Assembly: GCF_000953655.1 (NCBI RefSeq)
Contig: NZ_LN681225.1
Coordinates: 636,001 to 700,000, forward strand
DNA length: 64,000 bases
From: Legionella hackeliae
GTDB lineage: Bacteria > Pseudomonadota > Gammaproteobacteria > Legionellales > Legionellaceae
Direction: 5' to 3'
Below the pieces are notes generated by a model. It did not search any database. It had not been told where the DNA came from and saw only the letters and a program-made list of their open reading frames with translations. Below, piece after piece: positions 17,468 to 25,523 of this stretch. A program made the translations under genes and the position numbers. Positions within the stretch are counted from its first letter, which is position 1, and every line of letters begins with the position of its first letter.

Positions 17468-18568
17468 ATGGCTTCCTGTGACTTTACCATGGTAAAAAAC
17501 TTCGCGGATAAAAATAAACATCCTATCATAACGTTTACAGCAGGCTTGATTTTAGTCTCCCTGATTGGCTATCTGCTGATTGCTGGTCGTAGTCTTTTAA
17601 TCCCATTAGTGATTGCTATTTTTATCTGGCATTTGTTAAATACCATTCATAACGCCGTGCAGCGTACGCCATTTATAGGTGCTCATTTACCTAATTGGCT
17701 GAGCATGGTTCTCGCCTTGTTAGTCGTCGCCTTATTAGTAAAAATTCTAATTGATATCATCACCAACAATGTTAATGACGTTATCGCTGCGTCCTCAAGG
17801 TATCAAGAAAATTTAACCAATATTTTTAATAATATGGACAAACGCTTTCATATTAAGACTATGGCTAGTGTTGATAATTTTATGCAGGGTCTAAGTGTGC
17901 AGCGTCTTTTGGTTAATATTTATGCGGTTTTTACGGCAATTACAGGATCGGCTGTTCTTATTGCGTTGTATGTGATTTTTTTATTTGTTGAGCAGCATTT
18001 CTTTCGCCAAAAACTTAATGCCCTTATTCCTCAGAAAGGTCATCGACAATTAGTCAACAACATTATCACCCACATCGTTAAAGACACTCAAACCTATTTG
18101 GGGTTAAAAACATTACTTAGTCTTATCACTGCAATAGCAAGTTGGATTATTATGAAATCGGTCAACCTGGATTTTGCAGAATTCTGGGCATTATTAATTT
18201 TCTTCCTCAATTTTATACCCAACATAGGCGCTATCCTTGCTACGGCATTCCCTATGTTACTAGCATTAATACAGTTTCAAAGCTGGGTGCCTTTTGTCAT
18301 TATTACGTCAGGAATTGTCGCCATACAATTTATTGTTGGTAACCTGGTTGAACCGCGATTCTTAGGCAAATCACTTAATTTAAGTGCATTGGTTATTTTA
18401 ATTGCCCTTGCGCTATGGGGCGCAATATGGGGAATTTTGGGCATGTTTTTGTCGGTGCCTATTACAGTAATGATGATGATTATTTTTGCGCATTTTGATG
18501 CCACACGTCCTATCGCCGTTATGTTGTCTCAAGATGGTTACATTCAAAAAGCTTATGAGAGAATATAA
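17468..18568 (+). CDS. AI-2E family permease (PerM/YhhT type)
   Basis: 366 residues (359 if the ATG at 17489 is used; neither has a clear Shine-Dalgarno). About seven hydrophobic segments: an N-terminal pair (20-60), one near 65-85, a soluble amphipathic stretch (85-145) and a C-terminal bundle with the family-typical NFIPNIGAI and GNLVEPRFLGKSL motifs. Members are membrane exporters of small molecules or sodium/proton antiporters; the AI-2 role is true only for a few. It is divergent from recG. Confidence 0.88.
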   Translation: MASCDFTMVKNFADKNKHPIITFTAGLILVSLIGYLLIAGRSLLIPLVIAIFIWHLLNTIHNAVQRTPFIGAHLPNWLSMVLALLVVALLVKILIDIITNNVNDVIAASSRYQENLTNIFNNMDKRFHIKTMASVDNFMQGLSVQRLLVNIYAVFTAITGSAVLIALYVIFLFVEQHFFRQKLNALIPQKGHRQLVNNIITHIVKDTQTYLGLKTLLSLITAIASWIIMKSVNLDFAEFWALLIFFLNFIPNIGAILATAFPMLLALIQFQSWVPFVIITSGIVAIQFIVGNLVEPRFLGKSLNLSALVILIALALWGAIWGILGMFLSVPITVMMMIIFAHFDATRPIAVMLSQDGYIQKAYERI

Positions 18569-18630
18569 TTTCGGCGCACAAAGAGCTAAGGAACTATACT
18601 TAAATATAAATTCAATAAAAGGATTTATCT

Positions 18631-18831
18631 ATGAAAATTTTTCAAAATCCACAACCCTTTGCGGTAGAAGGAGCAAATAAGTCTCCTAATAAACCGAGCA
18701 ATTTGGCAGGCTCTAAACATAAAGGCGAAGATTTGGAAAAAAAATTATCCAACAAAGAGATATACAAAACTAAAGACGAAGAAAGTGCCTGGAAAGAGGT
18801 CCTTGATAAAGATAAAGCAAATAATACCTGA
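18631..18831 (+). CDS. Small hypothetical hydrophilic protein
   Basis: 66 residues, highly charged (Lys, Asp, Glu, Asn), with no hydrophobic segment and probably disordered. AAAGGA seven bases before the ATG supports translation. It lies 60 bases after the permease gene and is convergent with the aldolase-like gene. Family unknown. Confidence 0.55.
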   Translation: MKIFQNPQPFAVEGANKSPNKPSNLAGSKHKGEDLEKKLSNKEIYKTKDEESAWKEVLDKDKANNT

Positions 18832-18845
18832 CAGAATAATAAGTA

Positions 18846-19970
18846 TTATTGTGATGCGCCTCTTAAATTAATGTCCCAGACGTCAATTACTGTGTCGTTG
18901 CTTACAATATAAAATTTGTCAAATAAGTTAATGGTCGGATCGCAATGGGGAACAATTAATTCCAACACTTCCCCATTCCCAGGTAATTGACCATCTCTAG
19001 ACGTAATTTTGCCCTGTTCATCACCAAATCCTCCCCAATCATAGTCGAGATTAGGGTGACTTATAATCTTGGGAAAATGTTTCTTGTCGACATAAAGAGA
19101 TTTTGTGCCGGCGTCTACAGTGACGTGCTCAGCACGATTACTGCTTATAACTGTAGTTAATAGTGTCATTGCATGTAAAAAGGTGTGAAAATGCGTTTTG
19201 TGTTGTTCTGAGCCGATGGCTGCGTATTCTACATCCATTACAGTGTATGAACCTGGTTGAATCTCAGTCACTTCACTTGCTCCAATATCAATATCATAAG
19301 TGCCTGTACCTGATCCTGTTAAAATTTCACAAGGTATCCCTTGTTTTCTTAACTCTTTAACCACATCACTTGCCATTTCCATAATTTGTAATGAGCTTAT
19401 CTTACGTTCATCATAAGAGGCGATATGTTGTAAATTACCGGCGTAGCATTGAATTCCTTTAAAGTTTAACCACCTTGATTGTTCAATCTTTTTTGCGAGT
19501 TCAATGGCAAGAGAGGGCTTCACTCCTGTTCTTCCAAGCCCCGGGTCAATGTCGATAAGCACATTAATAACTTGCTTGTGGTTGGCTGCTGCAAGTTCCA
19601 AATCCACTATGTTTTGTTGGTTATCAGTCACAACTAAACTATCGGGTGCTTGTTTAAAACAGTTAAGAAGTCTTGTGATTTTATAAGGGGTTACGACTGG
19701 AGAGGTTACTAATACTCCTTGAATTCCTTGATTGATAAGTCCTTCGGCTTCTGAGATTTTGGCAGCACTGATGCCAATCGCCCCATACTCCAATTGGAGT
19801 TTGGCCAACGCTGTACATTTGTGGGTTTTACAATGCGGTCTTATATTGATGCCATATTGTAGCCCATGTTGCTGCATGCGCTTTAAATTATGATGAAGCT
19901 TTTCTCTATCAATCACTAGACACGGTGTATCTAATTGAAATTTATTCAAACCTAAAAATTGTTCAATCAT
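18846..19970 (-). CDS. D-threonine aldolase / D-serine dehydratase-like PLP enzyme
   Basis: 374 residues with the alanine-racemase-like fold. The PLP lysine is Lys48 in RPHCKTHK. The C-terminal metal site is H342-C-D344 in VPHCDPTINL; Asp at the third position points to low-specificity D-threonine aldolase rather than eukaryotic-type D-serine dehydratase, which has Cys there. The family cleaves D-3-hydroxy-amino acids using PLP and a divalent metal. It is monocistronic and divergent from a small acidic gene. The substrate is uncertain. Confidence 0.85.
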   Translation of the reverse strand: MIEQFLGLNKFQLDTPCLVIDREKLHHNLKRMQQHGLQYGINIRPHCKTHKCTALAKLQLEYGAIGISAAKISEAEGLINQGIQGVLVTSPVVTPYKITRLLNCFKQAPDSLVVTDNQQNIVDLELAAANHKQVINVLIDIDPGLGRTGVKPSLAIELAKKIEQSRWLNFKGIQCYAGNLQHIASYDERKISSLQIMEMASDVVKELRKQGIPCEILTGSGTGTYDIDIGASEVTEIQPGSYTVMDVEYAAIGSEQHKTHFHTFLHAMTLLTTVISSNRAEHVTVDAGTKSLYVDKKHFPKIISHPNLDYDWGGFGDEQGKITSRDGQLPGNGEVLELIVPHCDPTINLFDKFYIVSNDTVIDVWDINLRGASQ

Positions 19971-20068
19971 ATGAATTCCATCCGTTAGTTTAGTGCTTTC
20001 TAGTGATCCTCTCGAATGTACTATTATTACAAATATCTGCCTTATAAATATAGGAGTGGGACGAATCT

Positions 20069-20326
20069 ATGAGTTCGGAAAGAGAAATAAAGGAGCTGTT
20101 GGAAGTCATTGAAGGATGGGTTCAGTTAGCTTCTCAAATTAAATCGATAGTGTGGGACTCTCTTTCTTCATTGGATGAGCCACAGGAAGAGGGGAGTAAT
20201 TTAGCTCCAGTATCTGATACTGTTGGGTTAGATTATAAAGACCTACACAAAGATGGACTTTCGGACCCTTTGGATGAGAAAAGCTTGGATTTTGAGAATG
20301 ATTCTTCTAGTTCAATTCAACCTTGA
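20069..20326 (+). CDS. Small acidic hypothetical protein
   Basis: 85 residues, strongly acidic (Asp/Glu/Ser-rich C-terminal half), with an N-terminal amphipathic helix (about 1-35, EIKELLEVIEGWVQLA). GGGA stands about eight bases before the ATG. It is 27 bases ahead of thpR and may be co-transcribed. Not recognised. Confidence 0.6.
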   Translation: MSSEREIKELLEVIEGWVQLASQIKSIVWDSLSSLDEPQEEGSNLAPVSDTVGLDYKDLHKDGLSDPLDEKSLDFENDSSSSIQP

Positions 20327-20353
20327 CATGGTATTACTGCGTAGAGATTAACA

Positions 20354-20911
20354 ATGAAGTGGCGAGTTTTTTTTGCAATCAATTTTTCAGAAGAACTTCA
20401 GCAGCGTTTTAAATCAATTATTGCTTTATTGCAAAATGCTATTCCCGCAGAAAAGGTTGGTTGGACCCCTGTGCATAATCTTCATGTTACTCTAGGTTTT
20501 TTAGGAAATATTCAAGTTGAACATCTGACTCAACTGATTAAAAATGCGCAGCATGTATTAAGGGATGTGCCTGCATTTCACTTACAATTGGATAGATTAC
20601 AATTGTTCCCGAGCATTATGAAACCACGCATTATATCTCTAACATTGGGCCCTGAACGTTGTTTAAGCGAACTGGCCATTAAAGTACGGCAAGCCATTTG
20701 TGCAACACATTATCCAGTTGAGGCGCGTGCATTTCGAGGACATTTAACACTAGCGCGATTACATAATTATCATTGTAAAAAGGAATCGCTTGCAGAGATT
20801 CAATTGCCTTTTATTCCAGACATTAAAGTTAGTACAATCTATTTGTTAGAAAGTAAACTTGGTAAGAGCCCACCATCTTATACCCCTTTAGCACATTTTA
20901 ATTTAAAGTAA
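20354..20911 (+). CDS. thpR: RNA 2',3'-cyclic phosphodiesterase
   Basis: 185 residues of the 2H phosphoesterase fold (formerly LigT). Both catalytic HxT motifs are present: H44 in NLHVTLGFLG and H130 in RGHLTLARLH. The enzyme opens 2',3'-cyclic phosphates on RNA ends and can act in reverse as a 2'-5' ligase in vitro. The length is typical. It is followed 37 bases later by a VOC-like gene. Confidence 0.92.
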   Translation: MKWRVFFAINFSEELQQRFKSIIALLQNAIPAEKVGWTPVHNLHVTLGFLGNIQVEHLTQLIKNAQHVLRDVPAFHLQLDRLQLFPSIMKPRIISLTLGPERCLSELAIKVRQAICATHYPVEARAFRGHLTLARLHNYHCKKESLAEIQLPFIPDIKVSTIYLLESKLGKSPPSYTPLAHFNLK

Positions 20912-20948
20912 CGAATCGATGAGTGACTCCATAAAGTGAAGGTAAAAA

Positions 20949-21344
20949 ATGACTGTAAAAACGACTCGTTATGAATATCATCATATGGGTATTCCCACGC
21001 AAATTAAACAAGAAAACGAGCGCTATAGCTCAACATTTAAAATGTACACAAGTGGGGGAGAAAATAGCGAATACCGGATTCAATATCATCGATTTGAAGA
21101 GGAATCCCCCTTACATCCTCTAATTAAAACGATGCCTCATGTGGCGTTTAAAGTTGATAGCCTTGAACAAGCGATCGATGGTAAGGAAGTTATTTTAGGA
21201 CCTTATGAACCTTTCTCTGGCTACAAAGTTGCTATCATAGCCGAATGCGGAACACCTATCGAGTTTATTGAGACAACGTTAGCTGAAGAAGAAATTTGGC
21301 AGGGTGAACATAAAAATTCTGTCATTTACCCAGAAGAAATTTAG
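20949..21344 (+). CDS. VOC (glyoxalase-fold)-like protein
   Basis: 131 residues. The pattern HHMGIPT near the N-terminus, PHVAFKVDSLEQAIDG in the middle and PIEFIE near the C-terminus follows a vicinal-oxygen-chelate module, with His and Glu at positions where such proteins bind metal. It is a single module, so it probably dimerises. AAGGT stands before the ATG. Substrate unknown. Confidence 0.7.
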   Translation: MTVKTTRYEYHHMGIPTQIKQENERYSSTFKMYTSGGENSEYRIQYHRFEEESPLHPLIKTMPHVAFKVDSLEQAIDGKEVILGPYEPFSGYKVAIIAECGTPIEFIETTLAEEEIWQGEHKNSVIYPEEI

Positions 21345-21364
21345 ATTTTTTAATAAATTTAATC

Positions 21365-21386
21365 AATTATTTTCTTTAAAATAATT
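21365..21386. terminator. AT-rich hairpin after the VOC-like gene
   Basis: Arms AATTATTTT and AAAATAATT with a CTTT loop lie 20 bases after the stop. Being all A-T it would be weak, and it could also be incidental in this AT-rich stretch. Confidence 0.35.
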
Positions 21387-21517
21387 AAAATTTCTTATGA
21401 TTAAATTCCTCTCAAAAATTTAAAAATTTTTAGGTAAAAAAAATAGGGAGATAATTTGCTACAGTTCTTTTTAAATACTATCTTTACTGTGAGTCCAACT
21501 AGTTTTTTTAAGATACC

Positions 21518-21712
21518 ATGAACCATCATTATACGGCTAAAATATACTCAAATAATGAGGAAATAGCGCAAAAGTCAGGCGATGATATCGATGATCTTTA
21601 TATATGGATGCTGACTTATCATAATGGAAATGGTTGTGGAACTCATGGAGAAATCTTTGATAATATTACTGAAGAAGTTGTTAGGAAATTTAAAAAGAGT
21701 CCCATAGAATAA
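21518..21712 (+). CDS. Small hypothetical protein
   Basis: 64 residues: MNHHYTAKIY, an acidic DDIDDLYIWML segment, then HNGNGCGTHGEIFDN. The composition looks like a folded protein rather than random ORF, and I believe similar short proteins occur in Legionella genomes, but I cannot name the family. The ribosome site is weak. It is convergent with the second patatin. Confidence 0.55.
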   Translation: MNHHYTAKIYSNNEEIAQKSGDDIDDLYIWMLTYHNGNGCGTHGEIFDNITEEVVRKFKKSPIE

Positions 21713-21729
21713 ATATCTTTCTTGATACT

Positions 21730-22716
21730 TTATAAAAAAGCGCTCCCTGCGTCTCTATAACCAGCTTCGATCCTCTTCTGGATACTTTTGCGTGAAAAAT
21801 CAAAGGATGCTGTTACATTCTCTGGATCGATGTTTTCTATGTAAATGATATTTTGAATGTATTTATAGTTAATCAACCGTTTGTATCCTGGTAATTTTTT
21901 GATTGGACTATTGGCGGGAACGATTTCTTCGATGGCATTAATAACTTCAATATAATCATTTACTTTTTCAGTGAGTTCTAAATTAAAGCGAATCTTATTG
22001 GCAAAAATTATTTCAAAAACCCGGTCAAAAACCTCAACCATGTTGGTGGGAATTTTTCCTGAGGAAGGGAACAAATTCACCACTATAATTTCTTTTTCAA
22101 CTTGCGGATTAGGATTAAGGCGTTCTAATACTGGGGACAGAGGGGTATTTTCAAATAACCCGCCATCCCAATAATTTTTAGTACCAATTGTGGTCATTGG
22201 AAAACCAGGTGGAAGACTGCCACTGGCTAAGACATGTAAAGGCGTAATTTCTGTTCGATTTTTACCTTTATTTTCAAAAGTAATCACATCACCTGTTTCA
22301 ATATCAGTGGCAGTTAAAATCAAATGGATGGGTGAATTATTTACTTTTTTAAAATCAACGTATTTTAACAAAAGAGTTTGTAATGGCTGGGTAAAATAAA
22401 AACTGGTCCAGTAGGGTAAAGTCCAAAAATCTGTTCGCAGATTAAAAAAAGATGCATTTCCCCAAAGCGATAAATAACTTTCCATAGCTTCACTAAAAGG
22501 AATAGAAAAAACAGTTAATTCTTCCCATATGGCTTCAAGGGTTTTAATAGGATCACCTTTTGCCCCAATGAGTGTAACAGCATTGATGGCGCCAATTGAC
22601 ACACCGGCAACAATGTTGGGGGAAAATTCGATATGCTCATATAAACGCTTCAGGACGCCTAACTCGTAGGCACCAAGAGCCCCACCTCCTTGAAGAACTA
22701 TCCCCGTTTGTTTCAT
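21730..22716 (-). CDS. Patatin-like phospholipase (second copy)
   Basis: 328 residues from the ATG at 22716, chosen because GGAG lies seven bases upstream; the ATG at 22722 is too close to it. Oxyanion loop GGGALG (11-15 region), nucleophile Ser40 in GVSIG and Asp184 in DGG are intact. It shares organisation and many residues with the copy at 8806-10029, including LPPGFP before the DGG loop and a C-terminal GYRDA/GYKNA box, but lacks the Lys-rich leader. The two are paralogues. No signal peptide. Confidence 0.87.
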   Translation of the reverse strand: MKQTGIVLQGGGALGAYELGVLKRLYEHIEFSPNIVAGVSIGAINAVTLIGAKGDPIKTLEAIWEELTVFSIPFSEAMESYLSLWGNASFFNLRTDFWTLPYWTSFYFTQPLQTLLLKYVDFKKVNNSPIHLILTATDIETGDVITFENKGKNRTEITPLHVLASGSLPPGFPMTTIGTKNYWDGGLFENTPLSPVLERLNPNPQVEKEIIVVNLFPSSGKIPTNMVEVFDRVFEIIFANKIRFNLELTEKVNDYIEVINAIEEIVPANSPIKKLPGYKRLINYKYIQNIIYIENIDPENVTASFDFSRKSIQKRIEAGYRDAGSAFL

Positions 22717-23009
22717 TGCCATGCTCCAGGGTTTAACCTATTCCGTCAGATTTAACCCAAAATGTGAGTATTATCTCTCAAAATATTGTTCAAATATATT
22801 TAAAATAGCACATTTTTTGAGTGAGCAATGGAGAAGCAATCTAAGGGAGATTTCTTTATAATAGGGTAATAAGTCAGTCTGGTTATTGGTTATATAGACT
22901 TATTGGAGGCTATTTATTCGTTATCTAAAAACTAATCCCATCCTGCACTTTGCATCTGATATGAAAAAGCGCATAATAGCTGTTTTTTGACGATTGACCC
23001 CAAGCCACT
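22717..23009. promoter_or_regulatory. Divergent intergenic region before argS
   Basis: About 290 AT-rich bases. A perfect TATAAT at 22857-22862 could be the -10 of the argS promoter, though it is 147 bases upstream and lacks a clear -35. No leader peptide, T-box or other RNA element was seen. Confidence 0.4.
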
Positions 23010-24770
23010 ATGAAACAAACTGTTGAAGAATTACTCGCTCAAGCTCTGGAAGCCCTTAAAAAAACTGCTGTGATCCCACAGGATTTGGATGTTGATCTAA
23101 AAGTGGAGCGAGCTAAAGATAACAGTCATGGTGACTTTGCAAGTAATCTGGCGATGATTTTAGCAAAGCCCTGTCGTCAATCCCCCCGCAAATTAGCTGA
23201 ATTAATTGTTGATGCTATACCAGCCCATTCTTCTGTGGATCGCGTTGAAATAGCAGGCCCTGGGTTTATCAATTTCTTTATGCGCAATGATGCACTTTCA
23301 CAGATAGTTGCTCAGATACTCAAACAGGGTGATCAATTTGGTCGCAGTAATTTGGGACAAGGTCAAAAAGTTATTTTAGAGTTTGTTTCTGCAAATCCTA
23401 CAGGCCCTTTGCATGTAGGACATGGTCGTGGTGCTGCATTTGGAGCTACATTAGGGAATCTTCTTACCGCCGCAGGTTTTGAGGTTAATCGTGAATACTA
23501 TGTCAATGATGCCGGGCGTCAGATGAATATCCTTGCCGCAAGCGTGTGGTTACGATATTTAGTTTTAGCGGGTCAAGAGATAGTCTTCCCAGCTAACGGC
23601 TATCGCGGTGATTATGTCATGGATATTGCTCAGGAAGTGCTTGATAAAAAGGGAAGTGATTTTGTGCATCCCTGGTCTACAGTTATTGAAGGTTTACCTG
23701 CTGATGAGCCAGACGGCGGGGACAAAGAAATTTATATCGATGCAATTATTTCTCGTGCTAAAGCCCTTCTTGGTGAACAAAATTTTAAATTATTTCATAA
23801 ACATGCACTTGATTCAGTTCTAGGTGATATTAAGGATGATTTAGCTGAATTTGGCGTTGAATTTGATTGTTGGTTTTCTGAACAATCTTTGCTTGATGAC
23901 GGCGATATAGAAAAAGGTATCCAAGCTCTGAAAGACGGTGGACATACCTACGAAAAAGAAGGCGCTTTATGGTTTTGCGCCACTGATTTTGGTGACGAGA
24001 AAGACAGAGTTCTTGTGCGTGCAAATGGGAATACCACCTATTTTGCCTCTGACGTTGCTTATCACTGGAATAAATATGATCGAGGATTTGATCGTGTGAT
24101 AGATATTTTCGGTGCAGACCACCATGGGTACGTCACGCGGGTAAAATCAGCCGTTAAGGCCCTAGGCCATGATGAAAATGCTGTCGATGTCTTATTGGTG
24201 CAATTTGCTATTCTTTACCGCGGAGGGGAGCGGGTGCAAATGTCCACTCGCAGTGGTTCCTTTGTTACTTTGCGCGAATTGCGAGAAGAAGTTGGAAACG
24301 ATGCCGCGCGTTTCTTCTATGTCATGCGGAAACCTGAACAACATATGGATTTTGATTTGGATTTAGCGAAATCGGAATCCAGTGATAACCCGGTTTATTA
24401 TATACAGTATGCTCATGCTCGAATAAGCTCAGTGTTGAGACAATTACAAGAGCGTGGTTTAAGTTGGGATGAGGCGAAGGGGCTTGACAATATTACTCTT
24501 TTAAAAGAGCCACAAGAAGCTGTATTGATAACGTTAATTAGCCGCTATCCAGAAGTCATTGAATCGGCTGCCAGAGCTTGCGAACCTCACCAATTGGCTT
24601 ATTATTTACGTGAATTAGCCAACGGATTGCATAGTTACTACAACGCAATACAATTACTATGTGAACAAGATGAATTAAGAAGTGCGCGTTTATGTTTATT
24701 GGTAGCAGTGCGACAAATCTTGAGAAATGGTTTGCGACTACTTGGTGTATCAACTCCTGAGAGCATGTGA
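23010..24770 (+). CDS. argS: Arginyl-tRNA synthetase
   Basis: 586 residues, normal length. Class I synthetase with the HIGH-type motif in [15 protein letters not shown], an N-terminal ArgRS additional domain (first 80 residues) and a C-terminal DALR anticodon-binding domain ending near RLLGV. The KMSKS loop is replaced by QMSTRSG, as usual for bacterial ArgRS. It charges tRNA-Arg. Its TGA stop overlaps the next gene's ATG by one base. Confidence 0.97.
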   Translation: MKQTVEELLAQALEALKKTAVIPQDLDVDLKVERAKDNSHGDFASNLAMILAKPCRQSPRKLAELIVDAIPAHSSVDRVEIAGPGFINFFMRNDALSQIVAQILKQGDQFGRSNLGQGQKVILEFVSANPTGPLHVGHGRGAAFGATLGNLLTAAGFEVNREYYVNDAGRQMNILAASVWLRYLVLAGQEIVFPANGYRGDYVMDIAQEVLDKKGSDFVHPWSTVIEGLPADEPDGGDKEIYIDAIISRAKALLGEQNFKLFHKHALDSVLGDIKDDLAEFGVEFDCWFSEQSLLDDGDIEKGIQALKDGGHTYEKEGALWFCATDFGDEKDRVLVRANGNTTYFASDVAYHWNKYDRGFDRVIDIFGADHHGYVTRVKSAVKALGHDENAVDVLLVQFAILYRGGERVQMSTRSGSFVTLRELREEVGNDAARFFYVMRKPEQHMDFDLDLAKSESSDNPVYYIQYAHARISSVLRQLQERGLSWDEAKGLDNITLLKEPQEAVLITLISRYPEVIESAARACEPHQLAYYLRELANGLHSYYNAIQLLCEQDELRSARLCLLVAVRQILRNGLRLLGVSTPESM

Positions 24771-25468
24771 TGGCAAGGGATTACGGAAAACGAAGACAGG
24801 GTAGACAAAAAAGCAGTGCTCCTAAACAATTTTTATGGATCGTGGCCTCTTTTTTATTGGGTTATTTAACTGCGAATGTATTTGACTTTACCAGTTTAAA
24901 TAACTGGGTTCATAAAAATATTTTGGCGCATGATGAGCCGCAACCTGAAACCAAGGTTGTTGCCAAGCAGGAAAATTTGCCAAAGCCAAAATTTGAGTTT
25001 TATACCTTGTTAGCTAAAGATCATAGCTCGCCAACTCCTTTGCAACGGCCTACGTTAGCCACACCTGCTAAACCTGCAACGCCTCCTCAGGGAGCGCCTA
25101 TGCAAGCAGCTGCCCCTGTAGCGGTAGCACCAACTCCTGCTACAAATGCGCCTGTCGTGGTAAACCATGCTCCAGCGCCGGTCGCAGAGGCCAAGCCTGT
25201 GCCTGCAACCGCCTCAGCGAATAAGCCAAAAGAATCCTATTTAGTACAGATGGCTTCATTTAAAAGTAAGCAAGAAGCAGAACGTTTAAAAGCTTCTCTT
25301 ACTTTAAAAGGCTTTGATGTTCATATCGTAGTTGCGCCGCCGCAACAAGGTGGATGGTTTAGAGTGATCCTTGGACCTTATGGCTCCAAAATGGAAGCTG
25401 AAAAAATTCAAGTTGCTGTTGCTCGTAGCGAGCGTATTAAAGGTATGGTACGAAAACTGAATGCTTAA
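24770..25468 (+). CDS. SPOR-domain (FtsN-like) cell-division protein
   Basis: 232 residues from the ATG in a TGATG overlap with argS. Topology: short basic cytoplasmic tail, one membrane segment (about 15-35, FLWIVASFLLGYL), a long Pro/Ala-rich periplasmic linker (about 85-150) and a C-terminal SPOR domain (about 155-230, YLVQMASFKSKQEAERL) that binds denuded septal peptidoglycan. An FtsN-like gene after argS is a common gammaproteobacterial arrangement. Whether this is the functional FtsN cannot be told from sequence. Confidence 0.88.
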   Translation: MARDYGKRRQGRQKSSAPKQFLWIVASFLLGYLTANVFDFTSLNNWVHKNILAHDEPQPETKVVAKQENLPKPKFEFYTLLAKDHSSPTPLQRPTLATPAKPATPPQGAPMQAAAPVAVAPTPATNAPVVVNHAPAPVAEAKPVPATASANKPKESYLVQMASFKSKQEAERLKASLTLKGFDVHIVVAPPQQGGWFRVILGPYGSKMEAEKIQVAVARSERIKGMVRKLNA

Positions 25469-25523
25469 GTAGTTATTTCGAATACTGGCAATGGCAACAC
25501 TAATCTAATTTGAGAGTGTTACT

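Noticed and set aside
17429-17521. N-terminal extension of RecG
   Set aside because: It would overlap the divergent permease start and exceed the family length; the GTG at 17428 gives 690 residues.
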